A stretch of 64,000 nt of DNA from Staphylococcus kloosii (GTDB taxonomy: Bacteria; Bacillota; Bacilli; Staphylococcales; Staphylococcaceae): positions 186,001 through 250,000 of the forward strand of contig NZ_CP027846.1 in the NCBI RefSeq assembly GCF_003019255.1, written 5' to 3'. The translations under genes and the position numbers were made by a program. Of this stretch, positions 25,705-35,471 are shown one piece after another (position 1 is the first letter of the stretch; each line of letters begins with the position of its first letter). The notes beneath the pieces were generated by a model. The model had not been told where the DNA came from, searched no databases, and worked only from the letters and a program-made list of their open reading frames with translations.

Positions 25705-26367
25705 ATGTTAACTTTTAAAAATGTGACTAAAGATTTTAAAGATGGCAATCACATTATAGAAGCAGTGAAGCAAACAAATTTAACGTTTGATAAAGGACAA
25801 TTGGTAGCAATTGTAGGCCCTTCAGGTTCGGGTAAAAGTACGTTTTTAACGATAGCAGGCGCACTACAAACACCGACATCAGGTGAAGTTTATATCAATG
25901 ATACAGCCTTATCTACGATGAAACAAAAGCAACTCGCGCAGACACGTATGAGCGAAATTGGCTTTATATTACAAGCAACAAATTTAGTTCCATTCTTAAC
26001 CGTGAAACAGCAATTTAAGTTATTAAAAAAACGTAAAAAAGATGTCATGTCCGACCAAGCATTGCAAGAATTATTAGCACAATTAGGCTTATCTGATATT
26101 CAAAACAAATTACCTAGCGCCATTTCAGGTGGCCAAAAACAACGTGTTGCGATTGCTAAAGCACTTTATACTAACCCATCAATCATCTTAGCAGATGAAC
26201 CAACCGCTTCACTTGATACCGAAAACGCAATGGAAGTTATGAAAATCTTACAAGAACAAACAAAGAAACGCGATAAAACATGTATTATCGTTACACATGA
26301 CGAACGCCTCACAACTTACTGCGATAAGGTATATCATATGAAAGATGGCAATTTAGCGTTAACATAA
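25705..26367 (+). CDS. ABC transporter ATP-binding protein, HrtA-like
   Basis: A 220-residue nucleotide-binding subunit: Walker A GPSGSGKST (about 39-47), signature ISGGQKQR, Walker B IILADEPTASLD and switch His in VTHDERL. It starts 13 bp after the permease stop, so the two form a MacB/LolD/HrtA-type exporter. It would power export of hemin, peptides or a membrane-active compound. No promoter of its own is visible. Confidence 0.88.
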   Translation: MLTFKNVTKDFKDGNHIIEAVKQTNLTFDKGQLVAIVGPSGSGKSTFLTIAGALQTPTSGEVYINDTALSTMKQKQLAQTRMSEIGFILQATNLVPFLTVKQQFKLLKKRKKDVMSDQALQELLAQLGLSDIQNKLPSAISGGQKQRVAIAKALYTNPSIILADEPTASLDTENAMEVMKILQEQTKKRDKTCIIVTHDERLTTYCDKVYHMKDGNLALT

Positions 26368-26370
26368 TAA

Positions 26371-26410
26371 AAAATGCCCTACAAATCATTTATTTTGTAG
26401 GGCATTTTTT
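26371..26410. terminator. Bidirectional terminator
   Basis: AAAATGCCCTACAAA pairs with TTTGTAGGGCATTTT; A/T runs flank both sides. It separates the converging HrtBA-like operon and the iolA-J operon. Confidence 0.88.
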
Positions 26411-26413
26411 ATT

Positions 26414-27253
26414 TTAAGCTTGGTTATTACTATTACATTTTTTTATTATTTCACTAACTTTATTTTTTATTGCTTGTGTACTCGGCTTTATAATTTCTTG
26501 AGGACTATATACAAGAGGATTATCTATCAAATAATCCCTTAAAGTTCGACTCCAAGCCATATTAATTTCTGTATTAAAATTAATTTTAGCGTGGCCATAA
26601 CTAATAGCTTTAGTTACGTCTTCATCTGATAGTCCTGAAGCACCATGTAACACTAAAGGAATATTTAGCATCTTATTAATTTGCTTCATTCGATCAAAGT
26701 CCAAATCCGGTTCTCCTTTATATTCACCGTGTACAGAACCCAAGGCCGGAGCTAATGTATCAATACCGCTCTCATATACTAATTGTTTACAATCTTCTAT
26801 GCTTGCGTATTTTAAATCATTAGTTAATCCATCTTCAGTGCCTCCAACGGCACCTACTTCTCCTTCAACATAAACTTTATTACGTTGCGCATAATTTACT
26901 ACTTGTCTCGTTAATTCAACATTTTCATCAATTGGCAACTTTGACCCATCATACATTACTGAATCATAGCCAGCATCAATAGCTTTATGGCAGCCTTCCA
27001 CACTCAAACCATGATCTAAATGTAATATCACTGGTACAGATATATTCATAGCTTTCACTTTTTTCTTGATTACGTATGCTATAAAATCATAACCACCTAA
27101 AAATGAAATGTTTTTATCTGTTGTACCTAATATTATTGGAGATTGTTGCTCTTCAGCCGCCGCTAAGACACCCTCAATCCAAACAAGCCCGTTAATATTT
27201 ATTTGTGGAATTGCATAGCGTTTTTTAAATGCCTCTAAAATATATTTCTTCAT
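26414..27253 (-). CDS. iolJ: Class II aldolase, 6-phospho-5-dehydro-2-deoxy-D-gluconate aldolase
   Basis: A 279-residue class II fructose-bisphosphate-aldolase family enzyme: PVILHLDHGLSVEG (zinc His), YVEGEVGAVGGTEDG, GSVHGEYKGEPDLDF and VLHGASGLSDEDV are all present. Its position as last gene of the iol operon indicates IolJ, which splits DKGP to dihydroxyacetone phosphate and malonate semialdehyde; the latter is then used by IolA. By sequence alone it could be another ketose-bisphosphate aldolase. Confidence 0.85.
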   Translation of the reverse strand: MKKYILEAFKKRYAIPQININGLVWIEGVLAAAEEQQSPIILGTTDKNISFLGGYDFIAYVIKKKVKAMNISVPVILHLDHGLSVEGCHKAIDAGYDSVMYDGSKLPIDENVELTRQVVNYAQRNKVYVEGEVGAVGGTEDGLTNDLKYASIEDCKQLVYESGIDTLAPALGSVHGEYKGEPDLDFDRMKQINKMLNIPLVLHGASGLSDEDVTKAISYGHAKINFNTEINMAWSRTLRDYLIDNPLVYSPQEIIKPSTQAIKNKVSEIIKKCNSNNQA

Positions 27254-27277
27254 ATAACATTAACCTCCACTTAAAAA

Positions 27278-29191
27278 TTAATAGCGTTTAGCATTTAAAA
27301 GATGTTGGTCAATGCTTTCACGAGCTTTATTTACGCTATTTTTATCAGAGTCTTGCGATACTCCTACATGCCAAAACGAAGAATAGTCACCAGTCATAGT
27401 TTTTGGTAAAACTTTTATATCAATTAATGTAGATTGTTTACTATTTTTGGCAGCTGATAAAGCATTTTTTAAATCCTCAGCTGATTTTACTTTGAATGTA
27501 TTCGCACCATAGCCTTCTGCCACTTTAGCATAATCAATATTCATGACATTTCCTTCATTATCCAGTAACTCTGTGCAAAAACTGTCACTGCCATTGCCCA
27601 TTTGTAAATTATTAATACATCCATAACCACTATTATCAAAAAGTAAGATATTGATTTTATAGTTGTACTGTAATGCTGTGAGCAATTCAGTATGTAACAT
27701 TAGAAAACTACCATCACCAACTAATGCATATACCTCTTTATTTTGTTCTGCTATTTTTGCACCTAATGCCCCTGCAATTTCATAACCCATGGTTGAATAA
27801 CCATATTCCATGTTATACGTATTAAAACCTGTTGATTGCCATAATCGCTCTAAATCACCAGGTAAAGAACCTGCAGCTGCTACAACAATTGCATCATCAT
27901 CTATCAAGTTGTTAATTTCTATTAGTGCGTTAGTTTGAGGTAATGAAGTTGATAAGGATTGTCTATATTCATTAAGATGTTCAGCATCAAAATGTTCTGC
28001 TATTTCGGGTGTATAATTTTCAGACTCGCTATCAATTTTTTCTAATCTTAATCGTTCTGCATGCCATTCTTGTTGTAAGTTTTTTAATTTATCTGAAAAC
28101 TCAAAACGAACTGAAGCTAATGCTTTATTTAAAATGCTTATACTTTCTCTAGCATCCCCTATAACTTGTAAGGCATCCATTTTATAAGCATCCACTCTGT
28201 TTACATTCAAGTTGATGAATTTTGTTGACTTAAACTCAAATGCTGTTTTAGAACTAGTAGTAAAATCAGAATAACGCGTACCAACACCGATAATTACATC
28301 AGCAATTTTGGCATATTCATTAGCAACACTATTTCCAGTTACACCTAGACCACCTAAATTGTAAGATTCTGTTGATAAAATAGTAGATTTTCCTGCCTGT
28401 GTTTCCACCATTGGTATTCCAGTATTCTTTAAAAATTCTTTTACTTCATTTTGTGCTTCAGAATATTTAGCTCCTCCACCAACAATAACTAACGGGTTTT
28501 TAGAATTTTTTATAATATCAATTGCCTCATCGATGGCTCTTGTTGGAGGCGTAACTCTATCTACATAGTGAAGTCTTTTTTCAAAGAATTCTTTTGGAAA
28601 ATCATAACTTTCACCTTGTACATCTTGACTTAATGCAATCGTAGCAGGGCCAGCAGTCGCTGGATTAGTCATAACTTCAAATGCTCTTATTAGTGCAGAC
28701 ATAATTTGTTCGGGTCTAGTGATTCTATCAAAATACCTTGAAACTGGTTTCAAAGCATCATTAGTTGTAATGCCAATGCTTTGTTGTTGTTCAATTTGTT
28801 GCAACACTGGATCTGGTTGACGTGTGGCAAAAGTATCACCTGGTAGTAAAAGAACTGGTATATGATTTGCTAAAGCTGTTCCTGCTGCTGTAACTAAATT
28901 GGCAGAACCAGGGCCCACTGATGATGTAACTGCATATATTTTTTGTCTCAGATTTTGTTTGCTATATGAAATTGCGACATGCGTCATACCTTGTTCATTT
29001 TTACCCTGAAGTATTTTAAAGTCATCTTGATATTTAGACATTGCTTCACCAAGTCCTAACACATTACCATGACCAAATATATTCATAATGCCATCAACAA
29101 ATCTTTGTTCTTTACCATCTATTACAATATACTGTTGTTTTAAAAATTTAATTATTGCTTCACCCGTAGTGATACGAATTGTATCAGTCAT
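27278..29191 (-). CDS. iolD: 3D-(3,5/4)-trihydroxycyclohexane-1,2-dione hydrolase
   Basis: A 637-residue thiamine-diphosphate enzyme. The N-terminal GHGNVLGLGEAM, VTSSVGPGSANLVTAAGTAL, the central GGGAKYSEA and the C-terminal ThDP site (EYGYSTMGYEIAGALGAKIA, VGDGSFLMLHTELLTA) are those of IolD, not of the acetolactate synthases. It hydrolyses the ring of trihydroxycyclohexanedione to 5-deoxyglucuronate. It begins at 29191, one base overlapping the iolC stop, so translation is coupled. Confidence 0.95.
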   Translation of the reverse strand: MTDTIRITTGEAIIKFLKQQYIVIDGKEQRFVDGIMNIFGHGNVLGLGEAMSKYQDDFKILQGKNEQGMTHVAISYSKQNLRQKIYAVTSSVGPGSANLVTAAGTALANHIPVLLLPGDTFATRQPDPVLQQIEQQQSIGITTNDALKPVSRYFDRITRPEQIMSALIRAFEVMTNPATAGPATIALSQDVQGESYDFPKEFFEKRLHYVDRVTPPTRAIDEAIDIIKNSKNPLVIVGGGAKYSEAQNEVKEFLKNTGIPMVETQAGKSTILSTESYNLGGLGVTGNSVANEYAKIADVIIGVGTRYSDFTTSSKTAFEFKSTKFINLNVNRVDAYKMDALQVIGDARESISILNKALASVRFEFSDKLKNLQQEWHAERLRLEKIDSESENYTPEIAEHFDAEHLNEYRQSLSTSLPQTNALIEINNLIDDDAIVVAAAGSLPGDLERLWQSTGFNTYNMEYGYSTMGYEIAGALGAKIAEQNKEVYALVGDGSFLMLHTELLTALQYNYKINILLFDNSGYGCINNLQMGNGSDSFCTELLDNEGNVMNIDYAKVAEGYGANTFKVKSAEDLKNALSAAKNSKQSTLIDIKVLPKTMTGDYSSFWHVGVSQDSDKNSVNKARESIDQHLLNAKRY

Positions 29192-30159
29192 TACATCACC
29201 TCATTTGATTGAGAAGCTATCAATGCTTCTATATCATTTACTGTTGGCATAGCTTCAGATGAACTATGACTACTTACAACAATTGCGGCCGATGCTGCAC
29301 CATATTGTAATGCAGTTGGGATATCACGGTTTTGTGATAACGCATAAAGGAAGGCTGCAGCATATGAGTCTCCAGCGCCAAATGTTTTAATTACTTTAGC
29401 CTTGAATGCTTGCCCCTCAAATACTTCGCCTGATTGCGTATATGCGTGTGAGCCTTGCACACCACGTTTAATAACAACTAGTTCAGCTGAATATTTAAGT
29501 AGCTCATTAGCTATATCGACATCTTCCAATGCTTGATAATGCATAATCATATCAAATTCGTCTCTAGTTCCGATGACAATATCTGCTTGTTCAGCCACTA
29601 ATTGATAATAAATTGATGTTTCTTCTTCGTTTTTCCAAGAATATGGACGATAGTCTAACTCAAATACAACCTTAACTTGGTTGGCTTTAGCAATTTGTAA
29701 TGCTTTTAATATCGCTTCTCTTGAGGGAGATTTAGCCAACGCTGTACCTGATATTAATAAATATTTACTGTCTTTTATATAGTCAGCAGAAACATTTTCA
29801 GGTTTTAAATTCAAGTCGGCTACACTGTCTCGATACATCAAAATATTTGATTCGCTTGGGCTCTTTATTTCTGTAAATGTAAGTCCAATTTTATGACCTT
29901 CTTGATCTATTGTTACTTGAGAAGTATCAACACCAGTTTGTTCTAAATAATTAGTAGCAAAGCGTCCATGTTGGTCATCAGAAACATTAGCAATTATACC
30001 TACATTCAAACCTAACTTTGCTGCACCTATACTTATATTTACTGGAGAGCCGCCCACATATTTTCTAAAAGTTGCTGTTTCTTCCATAGGTCTGTTAATT
30101 TCTACTGAATTTAAATCAATGGCTATTCTACCAATTGCCACAATATCTTTTTTCGTCAT
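29191..30159 (-). CDS. iolC: 5-dehydro-2-deoxygluconokinase
   Basis: A 322-residue PfkB-family sugar kinase: GRIAIDLNS at the start, KYVGGSPVNISIGAAKLGLN (substrate Gly-Gly motif) and the catalytic KTFGAGDSYAAAFLYAL. It phosphorylates 2-deoxy-5-keto-gluconate to DKGP. It lies between iolB and iolD in the operon with almost no spacing, as in Bacillus-type loci. Confidence 0.93.
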   Translation of the reverse strand: MTKKDIVAIGRIAIDLNSVEINRPMEETATFRKYVGGSPVNISIGAAKLGLNVGIIANVSDDQHGRFATNYLEQTGVDTSQVTIDQEGHKIGLTFTEIKSPSESNILMYRDSVADLNLKPENVSADYIKDSKYLLISGTALAKSPSREAILKALQIAKANQVKVVFELDYRPYSWKNEEETSIYYQLVAEQADIVIGTRDEFDMIMHYQALEDVDIANELLKYSAELVVIKRGVQGSHAYTQSGEVFEGQAFKAKVIKTFGAGDSYAAAFLYALSQNRDIPTALQYGAASAAIVVSSHSSSEAMPTVNDIEALIASQSNEVM

Positions 30160-30170
30160 GTCCTGTCATC

Positions 30171-30989
30171 TCACTTTCTATTAAGTATCCACTCATGATC
30201 TTTATCGTTATTAAATTTCCATGTCTTTTTTGGACCAGCCATAATATTTAAATAATAAGCATCATATCCATCAGGTACACCTACTGGATGGTAACCTCTT
30301 GGTACAACGACGGCGTCTTGATTTTCAACAGCCATTGTTTCATCAAGAGAACGGTCATCAGTATAAACTCGTTGAAAAACAAATCCTTGTTTAGGATTAA
30401 TTTCATGATAATAAGTTTCTTCAAGTAAAGATTCTTCAGGGAGGTTGTCTTGATCATGTTTATGTGGCGGATAACTAGACCAATTTGCCTGATTTGTATA
30501 AACCTCAACAACTAATAAATTTTCACTCGCTTTGTGTGTATCAGGTAAAATATTATGAACATGACGTTGATTATTATATTGACCTCTGTCCTCTACAGAG
30601 TTATCTTCAGATTTAATCAATTCAGAAGGTCTTTGTTCATTACAAGGTGCAAAGCAGCAAATTATTTTGATATCGCTTGTGGCTTCTATTTGAACGTGCT
30701 TATCTCTCGAAATATATACGCTATCAGTAGGTATACGATCAAAAACAGACTTACGTTGACCTATATTTGAAAATGTTTCTTCTCTATCAGATACATTTGC
30801 CGTTCCACTCAACATAACTACGCATAATTCGAGTTCTTTAGTTTCAATAGTGTAGGTATAACCTTTACTAATTTCTACTACGGAAAACCCTATATAATTC
30901 AAATCTAATTCAGCCGAACTATAATTATGAACAATAGACACACCTTCAGAAACTTTATTATTTTTAGCTTTTTTTAATAACGTTGACAT
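30171..30989 (-). CDS. iolB: 5-deoxy-glucuronate isomerase
   Basis: A 272-residue bicupin. NWSSYPPHKHDQDNLPEE (His and Glu metal ligands) followed by LLEETYYHEINPKQGFVFQR and YHPVGVPDGYDAYYLNIMAGP are characteristic of IolB. It isomerises 5-deoxyglucuronate to 2-deoxy-5-keto-gluconate. It is 12 bp downstream of iolA. Confidence 0.94.
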   Translation of the reverse strand: MSTLLKKAKNNKVSEGVSIVHNYSSAELDLNYIGFSVVEISKGYTYTIETKELELCVVMLSGTANVSDREETFSNIGQRKSVFDRIPTDSVYISRDKHVQIEATSDIKIICCFAPCNEQRPSELIKSEDNSVEDRGQYNNQRHVHNILPDTHKASENLLVVEVYTNQANWSSYPPHKHDQDNLPEESLLEETYYHEINPKQGFVFQRVYTDDRSLDETMAVENQDAVVVPRGYHPVGVPDGYDAYYLNIMAGPKKTWKFNNDKDHEWILNRK

Positions 30990-31001
30990 AAATATCTCTC
31001 C

Positions 31002-32456
31002 TTAAAATTTAGACGTATCATGTCTTGCTGTTACAACTTTTCTATGAGTATAAAATTCGATACTATCTTTACCGTTACAATGTAATGATCCGTAGAATGA
31101 AGACTTCCATCCAGAGAATGGGAATATAGCCATTGGTGCTGGAACACCTAAATTAATACCTAACATACCTGCATCAATTGTTTCTCTAAAGTAACGAACA
31201 GCTGATGCACTATCAGTGAATAAGCATGCACCATTAGCAAATTCTGATTTATTAGCTAGTTGCACCCCTTCTTTTAAGCCACTAACTTTAACTAAAGATA
31301 ATACCGGTGCAAATATTTCATCTTGCCAAAGTTTCATATCTGTTGTGACATTTTCAAAGATAGTTGGTTTAACGAAATAACCTTCCTCTAAGTTATCTTC
31401 ACGCCCATCTAATACTAGGTCTGCACCTTCTTCGATACCTTTATTAACATAATCAATTGTACGTTCTTTATTTTCTTCACGAATTACAGGTCCTAAAAAT
31501 ACGTTATCTTCAAGGCCATTACCAATGACAATTTCTTTACTAGCCTGTACTAATTTTTCTTTAAAGGTATCGTAAACACCTTCTTCTACTGCTACAACGG
31601 CAGCTGCCATACATCTTTCACCTGCTGAACCAAATGCTGCTCCAATAATGTCTTTAACAGCTTGATCTAAGTTAGCGTCATTTAATACGATTGTATGGTT
31701 TTTAGCGCCTGTTAAACATTGGGCACGTTTTAAATTATCTGTAGCTTTTTTATATACGTATGCCCCCACTGGTTTAGAGCCAACAAAAGAAACACCCTTG
31801 ATATGTTCATTTTCGCAAATTCCATTCACTACATCGTGTGCACCGTGAACGACATTAAATACACCTTTAGGTAAGCCAGCTTCTTCTAATAAATCAACTA
31901 ATTTATTTACAAGTAATGGCGTTTTTTCTGAAGGTTTAATAATAAATGTATTACCCATTGCAATGGCCATTGGGAACATCCAACAAGGCACCATCATAGG
32001 GAAGTTAAATGGAGTAATACCACCTATTACACCAATTGGATATCTATAGTTTGTTCCTTCGATATTTGTTGCTATACTTGATAAAGAGTCACCCATCATT
32101 AGCGAAGGTGCTCCGCATGCAAATTCAACATTTTCGATACCTCTTTGAACTTCACCTAAAGCTTCAGTAAGGTTTTTACCATTCTCCTTAGTAATAATTT
32201 CAGCTAGAGTGTTTTTATTTTCGATGAGTAATTGTTGGAATTTAAATAAAATACGTGCTCTTTTAGGAACAGGCACTTCTTTCCATTGTTCAAAACTTTG
32301 TTGTGCCACTTCCGCAGCGTAATCCAACTCTTCTCTTGTAGATACTGGAACTTTTGCAATTAGTTCTTTTGTTGCGGGGTTGAAAACATCAATCTCTTCC
32401 TTAGCTTTTGATTCTATCCATGAACCATTGATATAATTTTTTAACGTATTTACCAT
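31002..32456 (-). CDS. iolA: Methylmalonate/malonate-semialdehyde dehydrogenase (acylating)
   Basis: A 484-residue aldehyde dehydrogenase: NPATKELIAKVP, IKPSEKTPL, GVSFVGSKPVG and the catalytic GSAGERCMAA (Cys near 284). The ERCMA form, in place of the usual GQxC, is typical of CoA-acylating MMSDH. It converts malonate semialdehyde to acetyl-CoA and CO2. It is the first gene of the leftward iol operon, with promoter and cre site between 32481 and 32572. Confidence 0.93.
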   Translation of the reverse strand: MVNTLKNYINGSWIESKAKEEIDVFNPATKELIAKVPVSTREELDYAAEVAQQSFEQWKEVPVPKRARILFKFQQLLIENKNTLAEIITKENGKNLTEALGEVQRGIENVEFACGAPSLMMGDSLSSIATNIEGTNYRYPIGVIGGITPFNFPMMVPCWMFPMAIAMGNTFIIKPSEKTPLLVNKLVDLLEEAGLPKGVFNVVHGAHDVVNGICENEHIKGVSFVGSKPVGAYVYKKATDNLKRAQCLTGAKNHTIVLNDANLDQAVKDIIGAAFGSAGERCMAAAVVAVEEGVYDTFKEKLVQASKEIVIGNGLEDNVFLGPVIREENKERTIDYVNKGIEEGADLVLDGREDNLEEGYFVKPTIFENVTTDMKLWQDEIFAPVLSLVKVSGLKEGVQLANKSEFANGACLFTDSASAVRYFRETIDAGMLGINLGVPAPMAIFPFSGWKSSFYGSLHCNGKDSIEFYTHRKVVTARHDTSKF

Positions 32457-32480
32457 AAAAAATGCCTCCTCCGATTTTTA

Positions 32481-32494
32481 AGTAATCGCTTACA
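32481..32494 (-). promoter_or_regulatory. cre site (CcpA) in the iolA leader
   Basis: On the minus strand TGTAAGCGATTACT matches the cre consensus TGWAARCGYTWNCW at all but one position. It lies between the mapped iolA promoter and its start codon, so CcpA would act as a roadblock when glucose is present. Confidence 0.65.
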
Positions 32495-32539
32495 TAAGAA
32501 AATAAAAAATAAATTGATGAACTTTTGATTACTTGTTGG

Positions 32540-32572
32540 TATAATGTTAATTAAATACGGGAGATTTGTCAA
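32540..32572. promoter_or_regulatory. Overlapping divergent iolA and iolR promoters
   Basis: For iolA (minus strand): TTGACA (32572-32567), 17-bp spacer, TAACAT (32549-32544). For iolR (plus strand) a TATAAT is at 32540-32545 with no clear -35. The -10 elements overlap, so IolR bound here could control both directions. Confidence 0.55.
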
Positions 32573-32610
32573 ATATCATATAGCAAATTTTATTAAAAAG
32601 GAGAATTTAT

Positions 32611-33372
32611 TTGAAATCAAAAAGAATACTAGAAGTTGAAAAGTACGTACAGGACAACGAAACTGTTTCAATAGAAGAATTAACTGAAGAATTTAATGTT
32701 TCTATCAATACAATTAGAAGAGACATCAACGAATTAGTTAAAAGAAATAGCGTTAAAAAAGTATACGGGGGAGTAAAAAGTACCAATACACAAGAAACAC
32801 AAGCAATTGATTATTCAGAAAGAAATATTGAAAATTATGAACATAAGAAAAGTATAGGTTACCTAGCTTCACAATATATAAAAGCAAATGATGTAATCTA
32901 CATAGATACGGGCACTACAACTATTCATATATTAGATAACATCGATGAAAACTTACCATTTACAATTATTACTAATAGTCTAGATGTAATTAACAAAGCT
33001 ACTAAATTTAATAATGCTTCTCTTTTTATCATCGGTGAAAAATACAAAGCTAGAACTCGTTCATTTACCGGAGTGAAAAGTCAAAGTATTGTAGATAAAT
33101 TTAATATAAAAAAAGCATTTATGGCTGCAACAGGCGTAAATATTAATAATGGATTAACTAACGCTGAAATTGAAGAAAACTTTATCAAACAAGCAGTTAT
33201 CAAACAATCCGAAGAAAAATACGTGCTTGTAGATCATTCAAAAATCAATAAATCAACACTGTTAACATACACTGAATTAGCAGATATAGATTATTTAATT
33301 ACAGATAAGAAGCCGAACAAAGAATTTCTCGAATATTGCCAAAACCATGATGTCACAATAAAAACACCGTAA
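32611..33372 (+). CDS. iolR: DeoR-family regulator of inositol catabolism
   Basis: A 253-residue protein with TTG start (AAGGAG 8 bases before). The HTH EEFNVSINTIRRDINELVKR (about 26-46) is the DeoR signature; the C-terminal sugar-phosphate sensor has IDTGTTTIHIL, ITNSL and GVNINNGLTN, and VLVDHSKINK. In Bacillus the ligand is 2-deoxy-5-ketogluconate-6-phosphate, the IolC product; that is inferred here from homology and position between the two iol operons. Confidence 0.9.
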   Translation: MKSKRILEVEKYVQDNETVSIEELTEEFNVSINTIRRDINELVKRNSVKKVYGGVKSTNTQETQAIDYSERNIENYEHKKSIGYLASQYIKANDVIYIDTGTTTIHILDNIDENLPFTIITNSLDVINKATKFNNASLFIIGEKYKARTRSFTGVKSQSIVDKFNIKKAFMAATGVNINNGLTNAEIEENFIKQAVIKQSEEKYVLVDHSKINKSTLLTYTELADIDYLITDKKPNKEFLEYCQNHDVTIKTP

Positions 33373-33420
33373 TTTTTGATTAACTATTGGTTGTTTTTTG
33401 AATAAATTTTAGTTTTTTGA

Positions 33421-33449
33421 TTGACCCTTTCTCAAAAATGTAATACATT
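33421..33449 (+). promoter_or_regulatory. Promoter of the iolG-iolE-transporter-iolG2 operon
   Basis: TTGACC (33421-33426), 17-bp spacer, TACATT (33444-33449), 50 bp before the iolG start. Read-through from iolR may add to it, because no terminator is visible after iolR. Confidence 0.6.
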
Positions 33450-33467
33450 TCTATGTAAGGGCTTACT

Positions 33468-33481
33468 TTTAAGCGCTTTCA
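33468..33481 (+). promoter_or_regulatory. cre site (CcpA) upstream of iolG
   Basis: TTTAAGCGCTTTCA matches the cre consensus with one mismatch (T for G at position 2). It lies just after the promoter start region and before the AAGGAGGG ribosome site, a repressing position. Confidence 0.7.
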
Positions 33482-33498
33482 TAGAAGGAGGGTTATAT

Positions 33499-34533
33499 AT
33501 GACACAACTAAAAATTGGTCAAGTTGGGCTTGGAAGATTAGGACGTATACATGCCCAAAACTTATCCAAATATATAATGAATGCTGAATTATTTGCTGTA
33601 ACTAGTATAGTTCCAGAAGAATTAGACTATGCTAAAAATGAATTAGGCGTTAAACATTGTTATACGTCATATACAGAAATGATTAATAATGATGAATTAG
33701 ATGCTGTAATTATTGTTTCACCAAGCGGTTTCCATACTGTGCAAATCTCTCAAGCATTAAAGAAAGGGTTACATGTATTTTCCGAAAAGCCTATTGGCAT
33801 TGATTTAACTACAATCAACGACTTACTTTCAGAATTAGATAATCATCCAAATACAGTATTTCAACTAGGTTTTATGCGTCGCTTTGATGATTCATATTTA
33901 TATGCTAAAGAGGTTATTGAACGTGGTGACTTAGGAGAAATCACATCAATGCGTTGTTATGGCATTGATCCAAGTGAAGGATTACCAAGCTTTATAAACT
34001 TCGCTAAAAATAGTGCAAGTGGTGGCATATTCTTAGATATGTCAATTCACGATATTGATTTAGTAAGATGGTTTACTGAATCAGAATTTTCTACAGTTTA
34101 TGCGCTTGGTAATAGTTTAGCTGCACCTCAATTAGCAGATTACAATGAGCTTGAAACTGGCGCTTGCTTAGCAACTCTTGAAAATGGCGTCATCGTTTAC
34201 TTGTTAGCAGGTCGTAATGCTAATCATGGCTATCATGTTGAAACTGAAATAATAGGAACAAAAGGTATGATTCGTATAGGTAACGCACCCGAAAAGAATT
34301 TAGTCACAGTTTATGACGATAACGGTGTAATCAGACCCACTTCAACACACTTCCCTGAACGCTTTAAAATAGCCTTTATAAACGAACTTTCAACTTTTGT
34401 AAATTCTATTATTAACAACGAAAAACCTACTATTACAGGCAACGACGGGTTAAAAAGTACTGAAGCTGCCATTGCTATGCAAGAATCATTTGAAAAGAAT
34501 GAAGTAGTAAAATTGGCAGGTGCTCGCATATGA
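33499..34533 (+). CDS. iolG: myo-Inositol 2-dehydrogenase
   Basis: 344 residues from ATG 33499, seven bases after AAGGAGGG; the in-frame extension to 33421 overlaps the promoter and cre site and is not coding. Gfo/Idh/MocA fold: GQVGLGRLGRIHAQNL, HVFSEKPIGID with the catalytic Lys, FMRRFDDSY and SGGIFLDMSIHDIDLVRW with the catalytic Asp/His. Oxidises myo-inositol to 2-keto-myo-inositol with NAD+. Its stop overlaps the iolE start by four bases. Confidence 0.88.
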   Translation: MTQLKIGQVGLGRLGRIHAQNLSKYIMNAELFAVTSIVPEELDYAKNELGVKHCYTSYTEMINNDELDAVIIVSPSGFHTVQISQALKKGLHVFSEKPIGIDLTTINDLLSELDNHPNTVFQLGFMRRFDDSYLYAKEVIERGDLGEITSMRCYGIDPSEGLPSFINFAKNSASGGIFLDMSIHDIDLVRWFTESEFSTVYALGNSLAAPQLADYNELETGACLATLENGVIVYLLAGRNANHGYHVETEIIGTKGMIRIGNAPEKNLVTVYDDNGVIRPTSTHFPERFKIAFINELSTFVNSIINNEKPTITGNDGLKSTEAAIAMQESFEKNEVVKLAGARI

Positions 34534-35432
34534 CAACAAACATAAAATATGGTTGTGCCCCAATTGCATGGACGAATGATGATTTACCTGAATTAGGCAG
34601 TAATAACTCTTTTGAACAATGTATTAGTGAAATTGCCTTATCTGGATATGTTGGTACTGAAATAGGAAACAAATATCCTAAAAATCCTAAAGAACTTAAT
34701 TCTTATCTTGCTCCAAGAGGTTTATCTGTAGCTAGCGCTTGGTTAAGTTTGTATTTAACTACTAAAACTTTTGAAGAAAATAAAGATCAATTCATTAAGC
34801 ATAGAGATTTTCTCTACGAATTAGGTGCAAAAGTAATTGTAGTAGCAGAACAAGGCCATAGTATTCAGTGCGATTTTGACAAATCTCTGTTTAAAGACAA
34901 ACCTATTTTTAACGAAAATGAATGGTCGCTTTTAGCAGATGGATTAGAAGAATTAGGCAAATTAGCTCAAGAAAAAGATATGCACATTGTGTACCATCAT
35001 CATATGGGCACGGGTGTTCAAACAACTGATGAGATAAATAAACTCATGCGTCTTACAAATCCAGATTATGTCTCGCTATTATTCGACACTGGCCACTTAG
35101 TCATGTCTGGTGAGGAACCTTTAGAAATATACAAGCAACATCACAATAGAATTAAACACATTCATTTTAAAGATATTAGATCGGATATTAAACAACATGT
35201 TATACAACAAAACCTCAGTTTTTTAGAAGGGGTTAAGAAAGGCATGTTTACAGTACCTGGTGATGGTGATATTGATTTTAATCCAATATTAGACTTGATA
35301 ATTAACTCGAATTATTCAGGATGGATTATCGTTGAAGCCGAACAAGATCCGTCTGTAGCAAACCCGTTTATTTACGCCAAAAAAGCAAAAGAATACATTT
35401 CTCAATTATCAAATAAGTTAAATTACGCATAA
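34530..35432 (+). CDS. iolE: myo-Inosose-2 dehydratase
   Basis: A 300-residue TIM-barrel of the xylose-isomerase-like family: YGCAPIAWTNDDLPELG at the N-terminus is the IolE signature, with YHHHMGTGVQT, LLFDTGHLVMSG (metal Asp, His) and IHFKDIR later. It dehydrates 2-keto-myo-inositol to the diketone used by IolD. Translationally coupled to iolG. Confidence 0.93.
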   Translation: MTTNIKYGCAPIAWTNDDLPELGSNNSFEQCISEIALSGYVGTEIGNKYPKNPKELNSYLAPRGLSVASAWLSLYLTTKTFEENKDQFIKHRDFLYELGAKVIVVAEQGHSIQCDFDKSLFKDKPIFNENEWSLLADGLEELGKLAQEKDMHIVYHHHMGTGVQTTDEINKLMRLTNPDYVSLLFDTGHLVMSGEEPLEIYKQHHNRIKHIHFKDIRSDIKQHVIQQNLSFLEGVKKGMFTVPGDGDIDFNPILDLIINSNYSGWIIVEAEQDPSVANPFIYAKKAKEYISQLSNKLNYA

Positions 35433-35471
35433 ATACGTTACTGTATTCATGTATTAAAGGGGTAGTTCATA

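Noticed and set aside
33421..33498. Upstream in-frame extension of iolG
   Set aside because: It covers the promoter, cre site and ribosome site of the operon; the ATG at 33499 is correctly spaced after AAGGAGGG.
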